Positions 51,884-61,735 of a DNA stretch of 64,000 nt are shown here, in pieces; within the stretch, counting starts at the first letter, position 1; the number at the start of each line of letters is the position of its first letter. The position numbers were made by a program, and so were the translations under genes. The notes below the pieces were generated by a model. The model had not been told where the DNA came from. It ran no database searches and worked only from the letters and a program-made list of their open reading frames with translations. The DNA comes from Halomarina rubra (GTDB taxonomy: Archaea > Halobacteriota > Halobacteria > Halobacteriales > Haloarculaceae). The DNA lies in assembly GCF_023699475.1 (NCBI RefSeq), contig NZ_JALXFV010000003.1:257873-321872 (forward strand). Reading direction: 5' to 3'.

Positions 51884-53161
51884 ATGCTCATCAGGGACGC
51901 CCACCTCGCGGACGGGCGAGTCCGAGACGTTCGGGTGCGCGACGGGCGTATCGTGACGGTCGGTCGCAACCTCCAGCAGAACGACTCGTCGGTCGTGGAG
52001 GCCGACGGCAACCTGCTCCTGCCCGGCGTCGTCGACGTCCACGTCCACTTCCGCGAACCCGGGTTCTCCCACAAGGAGACCTGGACGACGGGGTCCCGGT
52101 GCGCCGCCGCGGGAGGCGTCACGACGGTGGTCGACCAACCCAACACCGACCCCGCGACCACGACGGGCGCGGCGTTCGACGAGAAGGCCGAACTCGCTCG
52201 CGAGTCGCTCGTCGACTACGGCATCAACGGCGGCGTCACGCCCGAGTGGGACCCCGAGACGCTGTTCGAGCGCCCGCTGTTCGCGCTCGGCGAGGTGTTC
52301 CTCGCGGACTCGACGGGCGACATGGGTATCGACGCCGACCTGTTCGCCGACGCGCTGGAGCGCGCCCGCGACGCCGGCGTCCCCGTGACGGTCCACGCCG
52401 AGGACGCCGACCTGTTCTCGGCGGACGCTCGCGAGCGCGACGACCACGACGCCTGGAGCGCCTTCCGCACCGCCGAGGCCGAGATAGCGGCCGTCGAGCG
52501 CGCCTGTGGGGTCGCCGAGGACACCGGCACGACCGTCCACGTCGCTCACACCTCCACCCCCGAGGCGGTCGACGTCGCCGCCGAGGCGGAGATGACCTGC
52601 GAGGTGACGCCCCACCACCTCTTCCTCTCCCGGGACGACTACGACGACCTGGGCACGTTCGGTCGGATGAACCCGCCGCTCAGGAGCGAGCAGCGCCGAG
52701 CGGCGCTGTTCGAGCGCCTGGCCGACGGCACGGTCGATATGGTCGCCACCGACCACGCCCCACACACCCGTGCGGAGAAGGACGCGAGCATCTGGGACGC
52801 CCCGAGCGGCGTCCCCGGCGTCGAGACGTCGCTGCCACTGCTGCTCGAAGCCGCCCGTCGAGGCGACCTGAGCTACGAGCGCGTCCGGGACGCCACCGCT
52901 CGGAACCCCGCCGAGGTGTTCGGCCTGTCGCAGAAGGGCCGCGTCGCGGAGGGGTACGACGCCGACCTCGTGCTCGTCGACCCCGAGGCCAGTCAGAAGA
53001 TTCGCGGTGCGGACCTCCACTCGAACTGCGAGTGGACCCCGTTCGAGGGGATGGCCGGCGTGTTCCCGCTGTGGACGATGGTGCGCGGGGAACTGGTGTA
53101 CGAGCGAACGGAAGGTGGCGAGCGCTTCGGCGAGGCCGTCGGGCGGAACGTCCGGGAGTGA
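51884..53161 (+). CDS. pyrC: Dihydroorotase
   Basis: 425 residues. Class I dihydroorotase of the amidohydrolase superfamily, converting carbamoyl-aspartate to dihydroorotate in pyrimidine synthesis. DVHVHFREPGFSHKETWTTGS (metal His53 and His55), VTVHAEDADL, VHVAHTSTPEA, VTPHHLFLSRDDY, MNPPLRSEQ and VATDHAPHTRAEK supply the zinc ligands and catalytic Asp. GVPGVETSLPLLL is the substrate loop. ATG 51884 fits the strand MLIRDAHLADGRV; a GTG six bases upstream is unlikely. Confidence 0.95.
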   Translation: MLIRDAHLADGRVRDVRVRDGRIVTVGRNLQQNDSSVVEADGNLLLPGVVDVHVHFREPGFSHKETWTTGSRCAAAGGVTTVVDQPNTDPATTTGAAFDEKAELARESLVDYGINGGVTPEWDPETLFERPLFALGEVFLADSTGDMGIDADLFADALERARDAGVPVTVHAEDADLFSADARERDDHDAWSAFRTAEAEIAAVERACGVAEDTGTTVHVAHTSTPEAVDVAAEAEMTCEVTPHHLFLSRDDYDDLGTFGRMNPPLRSEQRRAALFERLADGTVDMVATDHAPHTRAEKDASIWDAPSGVPGVETSLPLLLEAARRGDLSYERVRDATARNPAEVFGLSQKGRVAEGYDADLVLVDPEASQKIRGADLHSNCEWTPFEGMAGVFPLWTMVRGELVYERTEGGERFGEAVGRNVRE

Positions 53162-53197
53162 GGAGACGGTCGCGGAACTGCTTCTACGTCGGCCGCC

Positions 53198-53575
53198 TCA
53201 GAGCGCCCCGACGACGCTCCCGAGGAGGGCGACGGCGACCATCGCCCCCGCCCCCGCACCGGCGAGGCGGGCCATCGCCCGCCGTGAGCCGGCTTCGGTC
53301 CAGTTCGACTCGGTGTCGAGAAAGCGCTGTGCCGACTCGACGCTCTCGCCGAGGAACACCGACCCCGACCAGCCGAGCGTCCCGAAGCCGAAGACGAGCG
53401 CGCCGAGTGCGAACGCCGTCGTACTCGCGGGCCGGGGACCGTCCCCGACGACCAACAACGCGAGGTAGACGGCGGTTCCGAGGGCGCCCCCGACGAGCGC
53501 GCTACCGGCCAGCAGGCGGGCGCTAGCCCGCAGGTACCGCCGGAACGCGGCCGTCGAGTCGGACGTGTCGGTCAC
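53198..53575 (-). CDS. Three- or four-helix membrane protein after the dpp operon
   Basis: 125 residues from GTG 53575, the codon lying one base beyond the dppC stop. Hydrophobic segments at about 21-43, 50-66 and 105-124, with a central amphipathic stretch VESAQRFLDTESNWTEAGSRRAMARL. The tight packing against dppC suggests translational coupling, so it may be a lineage-specific accessory of the transporter. Similar haloarchaeal proteins exist in my memory without known role. Confidence 0.7.
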   Translation of the reverse strand: MTDTSDSTAAFRRYLRASARLLAGSALVGGALGTAVYLALLVVGDGPRPASTTAFALGALVFGFGTLGWSGSVFLGESVESAQRFLDTESNWTEAGSRRAMARLAGAGAGAMVAVALLGSVVGAL

Positions 53576-53576
53576 G

Positions 53577-54554
53577 TCAGTCGACGGTCTCGCGCATCCG
53601 CGGGTCGAGCGCGTCGCGCATCCCGTCACCGAGCAGGTTGAACCCCAGCACGGTCACCGCGAGGAACAGGCCGGGGAAGAACGACCACCACCACTGGCCG
53701 CTGAGCAGGCCGTAGTTGACACCCTCCGAGAGCATCGCCCCCCACGAGGGGGTCCCCGCCTGCGCGCCGAACCCGAGGAACGACAGCGCGGCGAGGTCGA
53801 TGATTGCCAGCCCGAAGTTCAGCGTCGACTGGACGGTGATGGGAGCCAGCGAGTTCGGCAACACGTGCTTGACGAGGATGCGCGGGTCGGTCGCACCGAG
53901 CGCGACCGTCGCGTCGACGTACTCGTCTTCGAGCACCTTCAGCGCCGCCCCGCGGACGACACGGGCGAACCGCGGCGTGTAGACGAGCACCAGCGCGATG
54001 ACGGCGTTGGTGAGACTCGGACCGAAGATGGCGACGAGCGCCAGCGCCAGCAGCAGCGACGGGAACGCGAGCAGCACGTCCATCGTCCGCATGATGACGT
54101 TGTCCGTCACGTCGCCGTAGTACGCCGCGAGCGTGCCGAGTCCGACCCCGAGCACCGTCGAGATGCCGACGGTGACGGTGCCCCACTTCAGCGCCAGCCA
54201 CGAGCCGTACAGCACGCGGTCGAAGATGTTCCGCGCCTGGATGTCCGTCCCGAACGGGTAGGGACAGTTCCCTGCGTTCTGAATGGACTGGCCCACCTTC
54301 GACGAGCCACACGGCCCCTGCATCGACGGCGCGGTACCGAGCTTGGAGCTCACGATGGGTGTGAGGTCGGGCGTCAGTCCACCGATCATCACGAACCGGG
54401 CGTACAGCGCGACGACGACGAGCATCCCGATGATGCCCAGGCCGATGAGCGCGAGGCGATTCGACAGCAGGTCGGTGAGGAACGGCGAGGCGAACAGGCG
54501 GTCGACGAGCCCCCGTTCGCTCGTGTGCTCCTCGCTGGTGGTCTCCGTGCTCAT
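53577..54554 (-). CDS. dppC: Dipeptide/oligopeptide ABC permease, DppC type
   Basis: 325 residues. The OppC/DppC-type N-terminal helix (LALIGLGIIGMLVVVALYA) is followed by a 60-residue loop with a Cys pair (GPCGSSKVGQSIQNAGNCPYPFGTDIQARNI) and five helices. The coupling motif EYVDATVALGATDPRILVKHVLPNSLAPI is the EAA loop that contacts the ATPase. It forms the membrane channel with DppB. It overlaps dppB by four bases (ATGA). Confidence 0.93.
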   Translation of the reverse strand: MSTETTSEEHTSERGLVDRLFASPFLTDLLSNRLALIGLGIIGMLVVVALYARFVMIGGLTPDLTPIVSSKLGTAPSMQGPCGSSKVGQSIQNAGNCPYPFGTDIQARNIFDRVLYGSWLALKWGTVTVGISTVLGVGLGTLAAYYGDVTDNVIMRTMDVLLAFPSLLLALALVAIFGPSLTNAVIALVLVYTPRFARVVRGAALKVLEDEYVDATVALGATDPRILVKHVLPNSLAPITVQSTLNFGLAIIDLAALSFLGFGAQAGTPSWGAMLSEGVNYGLLSGQWWWSFFPGLFLAVTVLGFNLLGDGMRDALDPRMRETVD

Positions 54555-55564
54555 TGGTCGATCCTCGGGTCGAGGTACGAGTAGGTGATGTCGACGCCCA
54601 GGTTGACGAGCGTGAACAGCAGTGCGAACAGCAGCACGGTGCCCTGCACGACGGGGTAGTCACCGCTCTGGATGGCTTCGACGAGCAGCGTGCCGATACC
54701 CCGGATGTTGAACACCGTCTCGGTGAGGACGGCCCCACCGAGCAGCGACCCGAACTGGATGCCGATGATGGTGACGACCGGAATGAGCGCGTTGCGGAAC
54801 CCGTGTTTCATCACCGTTATCTTCGCGCCCTGACCCTTCGCGCGGGCGGTCCGCATGTAGTCCTGCCTGATGACCTCCAGCATCGACGAGCGCATCATCC
54901 GGGAGATGAGCGCCGTCGCGTAGATGCCGATGACCAGCGCGGGCAGCGCCAGGTGTTGAGCGGCGTCGACGAACGCCGGGATGTCACCGACGAGCAGCGT
55001 GTCGACGGTGATGAGCCCCGTTATCTCTGGGTTGTCGTACGCGACGCCGAGGCGACCACTCGTCGGGACGAGGTCCAACTGGACGGCGAACAGCATGATG
55101 AGCAGCGGCCCGCTCCAGAAGATAGGGACGCTGATGCCCGCCAGCGCGCCGATGCGCGTGAAGTGGTCGGTCAACGAGTCCTGTTTGACCGCGCTCAGCA
55201 CGCCCAGCGGCAGTCCGATGAGGATGCCGAACAGTTGGCCGAGCAGGGCGAGTTCGAGCGTCGTCGGGAAGAACGTCTGGAGCACCGTCGAGACGGGCGT
55301 ACCCTGCCGGACGGTGTACGACCGACCGAAGTCGAACGTCACGACGTCGCCGAGGAACCGACCGTACTGGATCCAGATGGGGTCGTTCAACCCGAGGTCG
55401 TTCTCGATGCGCTGGACGAACGCCTCGCTCGCTCGGGCACCCGCGATGACCCGCGCCGGGTTCCCCGGCGAGAGGTGCAGGATAGCGAACACGAGCGTCG
55501 CGACGCCCAGCAACACCGGGACGAGCAACAGCAGTCGCTTCAGTATAAATCGTTTAGATGTCAT
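54551..55564 (-). CDS. dppB: Dipeptide/oligopeptide ABC permease, DppB type
   Basis: 337 residues with six helices. The N-terminus FILKRLLLLVPVLLGVATLVFAILHLSPGNPA and ALGLNDPIWIQYGRFLG-like loop are typical of DppB/OppB. The EAA loop is QDYMRTARAKGQGAKITVMKHGFRNALIPV. The end VNLGVDITYSYLDPRI is conserved. It starts 35 bases after the dppA stop and overlaps dppC by four bases. Confidence 0.94.
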   Translation of the reverse strand: MTSKRFILKRLLLLVPVLLGVATLVFAILHLSPGNPARVIAGARASEAFVQRIENDLGLNDPIWIQYGRFLGDVVTFDFGRSYTVRQGTPVSTVLQTFFPTTLELALLGQLFGILIGLPLGVLSAVKQDSLTDHFTRIGALAGISVPIFWSGPLLIMLFAVQLDLVPTSGRLGVAYDNPEITGLITVDTLLVGDIPAFVDAAQHLALPALVIGIYATALISRMMRSSMLEVIRQDYMRTARAKGQGAKITVMKHGFRNALIPVVTIIGIQFGSLLGGAVLTETVFNIRGIGTLLVEAIQSGDYPVVQGTVLLFALLFTLVNLGVDITYSYLDPRIDQ

Positions 55565-55599
55565 GTTGAAACTGACTCGGACGCGGCCGAGTCGTTACC

Positions 55600-57351
55600 T
55601 CACTCGATGGAGACTTCGTTGAGCGCCGGCCCGCTGATGGGCGAGACGGTGAACCCGGACACCGCGCTGCTGACACCGCGCAGCTCCTCGGTGTGGGTCA
55701 TGAACACCCACGGCGCTTCCTCGTTGACGAGTTCGCCGATCTGCTTGTACGTCTCCTCGCGGCTCCCCTCGTCGTAGGACTGCTGGGCCTCCGAGACGAG
55801 GTCCATGAACTCGGTGTTCGCCCACATCGAGCGGTTGCCGGTGTTGACACCCTCGGTGTCCCAGCTGAGCCAGTCCTGACCCTCGGGCACCGTGCTCGTC
55901 TCCACCTGCGGGTGGAGCAGCGGGTAGTAGAAGTTGTCCGGGTCGGCGTTGTCCGAGATCCACCCGAGGAAACAGGCGTCGTGCTTGCCCTCCGCGGTGT
56001 ACTCCAGATACGGGTCCCACTGCTGCTGGTTGATTTCGATCTCGACACCGACCTCCGAGAGGTTCGTCCGGACGGTCTGGGCGGTCTGGACCGGCGACGC
56101 GAAGTACGGTCGTGGGTTCGTCATCGTCTCCAGCTGGAACGTGAGGTCACTGTAGCCGGCCTCCTCCAGCAGCGACTGCGCCTGCTCGGGGTCGTGGGGG
56201 TACGGGTCGACGTTCTCGTTGTGGCCCATCACCGTCGGCGGAACCGGCTGGCTGGCACGCGTCGCCAGCCCCTTGTAGATGTTCTCGACGATGGCCTGCG
56301 TGTTGATGGCGTAGTTGATGGCCTGGCGGACGCGCTTGTCGCGGAACGCCTCGACGCGTGCCATGTTGAACGCGAGATAACCGACGGTCATCCCTTCCGT
56401 GCGCTGAACGCTCGCGGCGTCGCTGTTCTCGAGGGTCTGGATGGACTGTGCGTCCATCCCGTCGATGATGTGGGACTCGCCCGCGACGAGCTGCTGGGTC
56501 CGCGTCGAGTTGTCGCCGACACCCTGGAAGACGACCTCGCCGACCGAGGGCGTCGTCCCCCAGTACTCGCCGTTGGCGGCCAGTCGGATGCGCTGGTTGC
56601 TCGTGTCCCACTCGTCGAAGCTGAACGGGCCACTGCCGACCGGGTCGCTGGAGAAGTCGTGACCCTCCTCGATGAGGCTCTTCGGCATCACGGCCATCGC
56701 GAACACCGCGAGGTTCCGCAGGAACGGCGCGTACTGACTGTCGAGTTCGATGGTGAGTTCGGTCTCGCTCGATGCCTCGACGTTCGTGACCTTGCTCAGC
56801 AGGTACCCACCGTAGTACGACTGCTTGGCACCGGAGACGCCCTCGTCGTCGGTCATCCCGATGAAGGACTCGTACTCCTCGTCGACGAACCGGCGGTACG
56901 TCGCGATGAAGTCCTCGGCGGTGACGGTGTCACCGTTGTGGAACGTCGCGTCCTCGCGGAGCGTCAGCGTCGCCGTCGTGCCGTCGAGTTCGTACTCCGT
57001 CGCCAGCCCCTCGACGAGCGAGGACGCGCCGGTCTCGAACTTGATGAGCGTGTCGTACACCTGGTTGATGACCTTCGCGTCCTCACCGGAGGTCGTGTTC
57101 TGTGGGTCGAGCGTCGCGGAGTCGCTCCCGCGACCGTAGATGAGCGTCCCACCGGAGCCACCGCCGCCCCCACCGCCACCGGTGCCGTTACCGTCGCCAC
57201 CGCCCGTGCCGTTACCGTCGCCACCGCCCGTGCCGTTACCGGACGGCTCTTCGTCGTCGCCGCCACCGAGACAGCCGGCCAGCGAGGCGGCCGCCGCGGT
57301 ACTGCCGGCTACTTTGAGAAACGTTCGTCTAGACGTGTCATCCTGAGCCAT
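55600..57351 (-). CDS. dppA: Dipeptide/oligopeptide ABC substrate-binding lipoprotein
   Basis: 583 residues. SRRTFLKVAGSTAAAASLAGC is a Tat signal ending in lipobox LAGC. A Gly/Asn/Thr/Asp linker follows, in which the 24-base DNA unit encoding GDGNGTGG is tandemly repeated. The SBP_bac_5 core has LDPQNTTSGEDAKVINQVYDTLIKFE, GTTATLTLREDATFHNGDTVTAEDF, DPVGSGPFSFDEW, LAFNMARVEAFRDKRVRQAINYAIN and a C-terminal WISDNADPDNFYYPLL. It captures peptides or related solutes outside the cell. TATA gttatcag lies 27 bases before ATG 57351, so it can be transcribed separately from the ATPase gene. Confidence 0.95.
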   Translation of the reverse strand: MAQDDTSRRTFLKVAGSTAAAASLAGCLGGGDDEEPSGNGTGGGDGNGTGGGDGNGTGGGGGGGGSGGTLIYGRGSDSATLDPQNTTSGEDAKVINQVYDTLIKFETGASSLVEGLATEYELDGTTATLTLREDATFHNGDTVTAEDFIATYRRFVDEEYESFIGMTDDEGVSGAKQSYYGGYLLSKVTNVEASSETELTIELDSQYAPFLRNLAVFAMAVMPKSLIEEGHDFSSDPVGSGPFSFDEWDTSNQRIRLAANGEYWGTTPSVGEVVFQGVGDNSTRTQQLVAGESHIIDGMDAQSIQTLENSDAASVQRTEGMTVGYLAFNMARVEAFRDKRVRQAINYAINTQAIVENIYKGLATRASQPVPPTVMGHNENVDPYPHDPEQAQSLLEEAGYSDLTFQLETMTNPRPYFASPVQTAQTVRTNLSEVGVEIEINQQQWDPYLEYTAEGKHDACFLGWISDNADPDNFYYPLLHPQVETSTVPEGQDWLSWDTEGVNTGNRSMWANTEFMDLVSEAQQSYDEGSREETYKQIGELVNEEAPWVFMTHTEELRGVSSAVSGFTVSPISGPALNEVSIE

Positions 57352-57373
57352 ACCCACACACGGCACATCGTGA

Positions 57374-57381
57374 CTGATAAC
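57374..57381 (-). promoter_or_regulatory. TATA box of dppA
   Basis: Minus-strand gttatcag centred 27 bases before ATG 57351; suggests dppABC has its own promoter within the cluster. Confidence 0.6.
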
Positions 57382-57441
57382 TCTACCGGAGTGTGAAAAC
57401 GGCAATTAACTCACAGTCGGGCGATTCTACTCGTCGAGAGA

Positions 57442-60114
57442 CTATCGGTCGTCGTCCCCACCCGACTGTTCGTAGAGGTGGCACGCCGCCGGGTGAGGTG
57501 CGTCCTGGAGGCGCGGGCGGTCGCGCTCACACACCGTCTCGAACCGCTCGCGGAGCGTCTCGGCGGCCGCCTCGCGGTCGTCGGCGAGCAGGTGTTCGAC
57601 CGCTTTCTCGACCGTCGTCCGGTTCGTTCCGGTCAGACGCGTCTCGAACAGGTCGTCGACGACCGAGGTGGCGTCGGTGCGGGTCGCCGTGTCAGTGACG
57701 CCGCTGGCCTCGGTGCCGCCGTCGGCCGCCGCCGCCGGCGTCTCGGGGTCGCGCAGCGCCGCGACGTCGACGCGGTCCTCCTCGACGCGCTGGCGGAAGT
57801 CCATCACCTCGCGGAACGTCTCCTGCTCGATGTCGACGTCCGACGGCGGGATGACCGACGGACAGCGCGTTCGGAACCGACACCCCGAAGGCGGGTCGAC
57901 GGGACTCGGGACGTCCCCCGAGAGGATGACGCGGTCGGCGGTCACCGTCGGGTCGGGCGTCGGAATCGCCGAGAGCAACGCTCGCGTGTAGGGGTGTTTC
58001 GGGTCGTCGAACAGTTCGTCGGTCGCCGCCACCTCGACGACCTCGCCGAGGTACATCACGGCGATGCGGTCACAGATGTGCCGGACGACCGAGAGGTCGT
58101 GGGCGATGAACAGGTACGTCAGGCCGAACTCCTCCTGGAGTTCCTCCATGAGGTTGAGTATCTGGGCCTGGACGCTCACGTCGAGGGCGCTCACCGGTTC
58201 GTCACAGACGATGAAGTCGGGGTCGACGGCCAGCGCGCGGGCGATACCGACGCGCTGGCGCTGGCCCCCGGACATCTCGTGGGGGTAGCGGTCGCGCTGG
58301 TTCGGGTCGAGACCGACCGCCTCCATCAGTTCGGTGACGCGCTCGCGGCGCTGGTCGCTCCTGGAGGTTCCGTCGTCGGGCGCTTCCGCCGGCAGGTCGT
58401 GTATCTTCAGCGGTTCGGCGATGGTCGCCGCGACGGTCTGGCGGGGGTCGAGGCTCGACAGCGGGTCCTGGAATATCATCTGCATGTCCCGCCGTTTCTT
58501 CCGGAGCGCGGACTTCGAGAGGCCGCCGACGTCGTCGCCCGCGAACACGACCGTCCCGTCGGTCGGTTCGAGCAGGCGGAGGATGGACCGTCCCGTCGTC
58601 GACTTCCCACAGCCGGACTCGCCGACGAGACCGAGCGTCTCGCGTTCGTGGACGGTGAGGTCGACGCCGTCGACTGCCTTCACGGTGCCGAGGTCGCCGC
58701 CGAGCCACTCGTCGAGCAGCCCGTCGGCCCGCGAGAAGTGCTTCTTCAGCCCCTTGGCCTCCAGAATCGGCTCGCCCGTCGGCGTCTTCGAGGTGGCGGC
58801 GATGCCGGCGTCGGTGCCGTACTCGCTCGTGTCGAAGTCGTCGAGGATGCACTTCGCCCGGTGGTCGACCTCCTCGGGACCACGGTCGCTCGCGCTCCCT
58901 GCTCCCGGCCCACTGTTCTCGCCGGGACCGTGCTGGAGGAACGGGATGTCGCCCTCGGTACACTCCGGTTTCGCCCACGGACAGCGCGGCGCGAAGTGAC
59001 ACCCCTCGGGCATGTCGATGAGGTCCGGGACGTTGCCCTCGATGGGCGTCAGGCGCTCGGCGTCCTCGCTGGGGATGGACTCGAGCAGCGTGTACGTGTA
59101 GGGGTGAGAGGGGTTCTGGAATATCTCTTCGACCGGTCCCTCCTCGACGATTTCTCCCGCGTACATCACGGCGACGCGGTCGCACGTCTCGGCGACGACC
59201 CCGAGGTCGTGGGTGATCATCAGCACCGACATCCCGAGGTCGTCCTGGAGGTCGTTGATGAGGTCGAGTATCTGCGCCTGGATGGTGACGTCGAGTGCGG
59301 TGGTCGGCTCGTCGGCGATGAGCAACTGCGGGCGACACGCCAGCGCGATGGCGATGAGGACGCGCTGGCGCATCCCTCCCGAGAACTCGTGGGGGTGTTC
59401 GTCGACGCGCTGGGCGGGTTCGGGGATGCCGACCTCCGCGAGCAGGTCGACGGCCTCCTCGCGGACCTCCTCGTTCAGGCCGCTCCGCGAGAGCGCCTCG
59501 CGGACGGCGTTGAACCACGAGTCCTTCTTGCGGCCGCCGTAGCGGTGCAGGCGCAGCGACTCGGCGACCTGTTCGCCGACGGTGAGCGCCGGGTTGAGCG
59601 AGGTCATGGGGTCCTGGAAGATCATCCCCATGTCGCCGCCCCGAATCTCGCGCATCACCTTCTCGGGCGCGTCGGTCAGGTCGACGCGGCCGGCCTCGAT
59701 GTGGACGGTGCCGTCGACGTCGCCGGCGGCGATCTGTTTCGGCGACTCCCGGGCGGCGCGGGCGACCTCGTCGGGGTCGCTCGTCGAGCCGTCGCGGGCG
59801 GTTCCGGCTTCGACGTGGATGTAGCCGTCGTGGTCGGGCGTGGCGATTCCCTTCGGATAGCGGCGAGCGAGTCGGCGGACGGTCTCGACGGCCCGGAACG
59901 AGACGCTCCCGCCGGCGATGCGGCCGGGGCTGTCGATGAGGTCCATCGCCGACAGGGCGGTGACGGACTTGCCCGAGCCCGACTCGCCGACGAGACCGAC
60001 CGTCTCGCCCTCGCGGACGGTGAGGTCGACGCCGTCGACTGCCTTGACCGCGCCGCGGTCGGTGTCGAACTGCGTACGAAGGTCGGAGAGAGAGAGTAAC
60101 TCGTCTGCGGTCAC
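57442..60114 (-). CDS. Fused dipeptide ABC ATPase (DppD-DppF in one chain)
   Basis: 890 residues, two full ATPase domains. Domain 1: Walker A GESGSGKS (43-50), Q-loop FQDPM (166-170), FSGGMRQR, Walker [13 protein letters not shown], followed by the oligopeptide-type Cys cluster [14 protein letters not shown]. Domain 2: [50 protein letters not shown], and [12 protein letters not shown]. An unusual insertion of about 70 residues (76-146) sits between Walker A and the Q-loop of domain 1, with two HxEAG repeats. A 90-residue C-terminal tail is extra. GTG start with a TATA-like ATTTAC 27 bases upstream. It energises DppBC. Confidence 0.94.
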   Translation of the reverse strand: MTADELLSLSDLRTQFDTDRGAVKAVDGVDLTVREGETVGLVGESGSGKSVTALSAMDLIDSPGRIAGGSVSFRAVETVRRLARRYPKGIATPDHDGYIHVEAGTARDGSTSDPDEVARAARESPKQIAAGDVDGTVHIEAGRVDLTDAPEKVMREIRGGDMGMIFQDPMTSLNPALTVGEQVAESLRLHRYGGRKKDSWFNAVREALSRSGLNEEVREEAVDLLAEVGIPEPAQRVDEHPHEFSGGMRQRVLIAIALACRPQLLIADEPTTALDVTIQAQILDLINDLQDDLGMSVLMITHDLGVVAETCDRVAVMYAGEIVEEGPVEEIFQNPSHPYTYTLLESIPSEDAERLTPIEGNVPDLIDMPEGCHFAPRCPWAKPECTEGDIPFLQHGPGENSGPGAGSASDRGPEEVDHRAKCILDDFDTSEYGTDAGIAATSKTPTGEPILEAKGLKKHFSRADGLLDEWLGGDLGTVKAVDGVDLTVHERETLGLVGESGCGKSTTGRSILRLLEPTDGTVVFAGDDVGGLSKSALRKKRRDMQMIFQDPLSSLDPRQTVAATIAEPLKIHDLPAEAPDDGTSRSDQRRERVTELMEAVGLDPNQRDRYPHEMSGGQRQRVGIARALAVDPDFIVCDEPVSALDVSVQAQILNLMEELQEEFGLTYLFIAHDLSVVRHICDRIAVMYLGEVVEVAATDELFDDPKHPYTRALLSAIPTPDPTVTADRVILSGDVPSPVDPPSGCRFRTRCPSVIPPSDVDIEQETFREVMDFRQRVEEDRVDVAALRDPETPAAAADGGTEASGVTDTATRTDATSVVDDLFETRLTGTNRTTVEKAVEHLLADDREAAAETLRERFETVCERDRPRLQDAPHPAACHLYEQSGGDDDR

Positions 60115-60137
60115 ATCCGGCGTTGGACGAACTGAAG

Positions 60138-60143
60138 TAAATC
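60138..60143 (-). promoter_or_regulatory. TATA-like element of the fused dpp ATPase gene
   Basis: Minus-strand atttac centred 27 bases before GTG 60114. It supports the GTG start and a leaderless message. Confidence 0.5.
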
Positions 60144-60217
60144 GTTTTGGGAGTCCGCCTCACGGGCCGAGATACCACATGAGTAACGCGTTTACGTCGG
60201 GAGCCGCCACGGCGAGT

Positions 60218-60751
60218 ATGGACCAGACACCCGACGCCGACCGCGAACACCCCATCGAGCGCGTCGCCGACCACTGGGAGGCGGTCGTCGACGACATGAA
60301 CGCGACCGCCGACCAGCTCCGCGACGCCGGTGCCGACGTCGTCGAACTCCACCCCGGGGACGTCGTCCCCCGCCCCGACCTCGGCGGGTTCGACGTCCTC
60401 GTCCCGAACTCGGAGTTCGACGCGCTGCGCGAGGTGGTCGCCGACACCGCGCTCCCGGCGACGGACGTGTTCCGGGCGCAGGCCGACGACGTCGCGTTCT
60501 TCGTCGCCGTCCTCGCCGCCGACGACGGCTCGGCGGCCGTCTGCTGTCCGCTGTACTACCACCTCACCGACGACGAGGTGGCACAGCTCCAGCGCGACGT
60601 CTACCAGGAGGGGTCGCTGCGGGCGTTCGTCCGCCCGCTCGCCAACGACGAGGCGGTCGTCCTGCAGTTCGACGACCCGGACGTGTTCTTCGGTGGCGAG
60701 GCCGACGACACGGACGACGCGCCCGCGGTCGACGGCGACGGGACCGCGTAG
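60218..60751 (+). CDS. Conserved haloarchaeal protein (probably DUF7529)
   Basis: 177 residues. HWEAVVDDMNATADQLRDAGADVVELHPGDVVPRPDLGGFDVLVPNSEFDALREVV is a distinctive block, followed by VAFFVAVLAADDGSAAVCCPLYYHLTDDEVAQLQRDVYQEGSLRAFVRPLANDEAVVLQFDDPDVFF. Strongly acidic, folded-looking and soluble. Function unknown; the family number is from memory. ATG 60218 is chosen because a TTTACG element lies 27-29 bases upstream; an ATG at 60179 precedes it. Confidence 0.75.
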   Translation: MDQTPDADREHPIERVADHWEAVVDDMNATADQLRDAGADVVELHPGDVVPRPDLGGFDVLVPNSEFDALREVVADTALPATDVFRAQADDVAFFVAVLAADDGSAAVCCPLYYHLTDDEVAQLQRDVYQEGSLRAFVRPLANDEAVVLQFDDPDVFFGGEADDTDDAPAVDGDGTA

Positions 60752-60814
60752 GGCGGACCGAACCGTCTGTGACGGCACGCCGCCCACCGAGATGGGCCGC
60801 TCGCTCCCGTCGTC

Positions 60815-61549
60815 TCACTCCTCGGTTTCTTCCTCGCGCAACTCGGCGCTCGCCGCGCGCACCTCGCGCATCACGCTGGAGATGCGCTCTTCGGCCTCCA
60901 GTTCCTCCTCGACGCTCAGGTCGACGCCCTCCACTTCCAGCAGGAACTTCGCGACCTCCGTCGCCTCGTACATCACGTCGTCCAGCTCCTCGGCGGTGAA
61001 GAAGTCGCACATCGCGCCGTAGAGGAACGTCGCGCCCGCCTTGCGTATCTTGTCCTCGAACGCCGAGCGCGCCTGGTTGACCGCCTGTGGCGTGTAGGTG
61101 TCCTCCATGAACGGGACGAGTTCGGGGAGGTTCTCGCCGATCTTCGTCATCTCGACGCCCGTCTCGGTGCGGAAGTCGGAACAGAGGCGCGCGATTGCCC
61201 ACTCCCGAGCGGTGATGTACGTGCGGTCGCGCAGGAACTGGTTGGCGCGGTCGTACGTCGCGCCGTCTATCTTCTTGAACCGCGCGTACTTGGCGACGTC
61301 CTCGGGTACGTCGCGTTCCTCCTCGACGCTCTCGGGGTCGGGGACGCCCGGCTGGGCGCTCGGGGACGACTCGTTCGGGGCGTCACCCGGTGACTCGTCG
61401 GCCGGGGGGGCGGCGGCCGAGGCGTCGCTCTCGTGGCCGTTCGTCGTGGCGTCGGTCGGGGACTCCTCGGCGTGCGTCTCCCCGACGGCGTTCGTCTCGG
61501 GGGTGGTCTCCTCGTCGGACCCGGCGTGTTCGGGCGACTCCTCGCTCAT
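60815..61549 (-). CDS. DUF5806-like haloarchaeal protein
   Basis: 244 residues. The first 80 residues are disordered-looking (Glu, Ser, Thr, Pro, Ala). The rest is a helical domain: VAKYARFKKIDGATYDRANQFLRDRTYITAREWAIARLCSDFRTETGVEMTKIGENLPELVPFMEDTYTPQAVNQAR ... FLYGAMCDFFTAEELDDVMYEATEVAKFLLEVEGVDLSVEEELEAEERIS. I recall this block as DUF5806, conserved across haloarchaea, unknown function; the region ITAREWAIARLC looks like a helix-turn-helix, so nucleic-acid binding is possible. Confidence 0.78.
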   Translation of the reverse strand: MSEESPEHAGSDEETTPETNAVGETHAEESPTDATTNGHESDASAAAPPADESPGDAPNESSPSAQPGVPDPESVEEERDVPEDVAKYARFKKIDGATYDRANQFLRDRTYITAREWAIARLCSDFRTETGVEMTKIGENLPELVPFMEDTYTPQAVNQARSAFEDKIRKAGATFLYGAMCDFFTAEELDDVMYEATEVAKFLLEVEGVDLSVEEELEAEERISSVMREVRAASAELREEETEE

Positions 61550-61735
61550 GACACGTCCTGATTGGTCGGCGAGTAAGAGCGTGTCGCCGTCCGGGCGGTG
61601 AAACTGAACGTGGACGGACGCGGGGACGCCGGAGGAGCGCCCCGACGGTTCACGGTCTTTCGACCGCCGTCTTCGGCTCGACGAGCACCACCGAGCGCCG
61701 GGAGGCTTTTGGGACCGCCGAGCGACGACAGTACC

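Noticed and set aside
57478-60099. Plus-strand and second minus-strand ORFs of about 870 residues over the dpp ATPase
   Set aside because: Shadow frames of GC-rich coding DNA; no motif, and the real frame has all ABC motifs twice.
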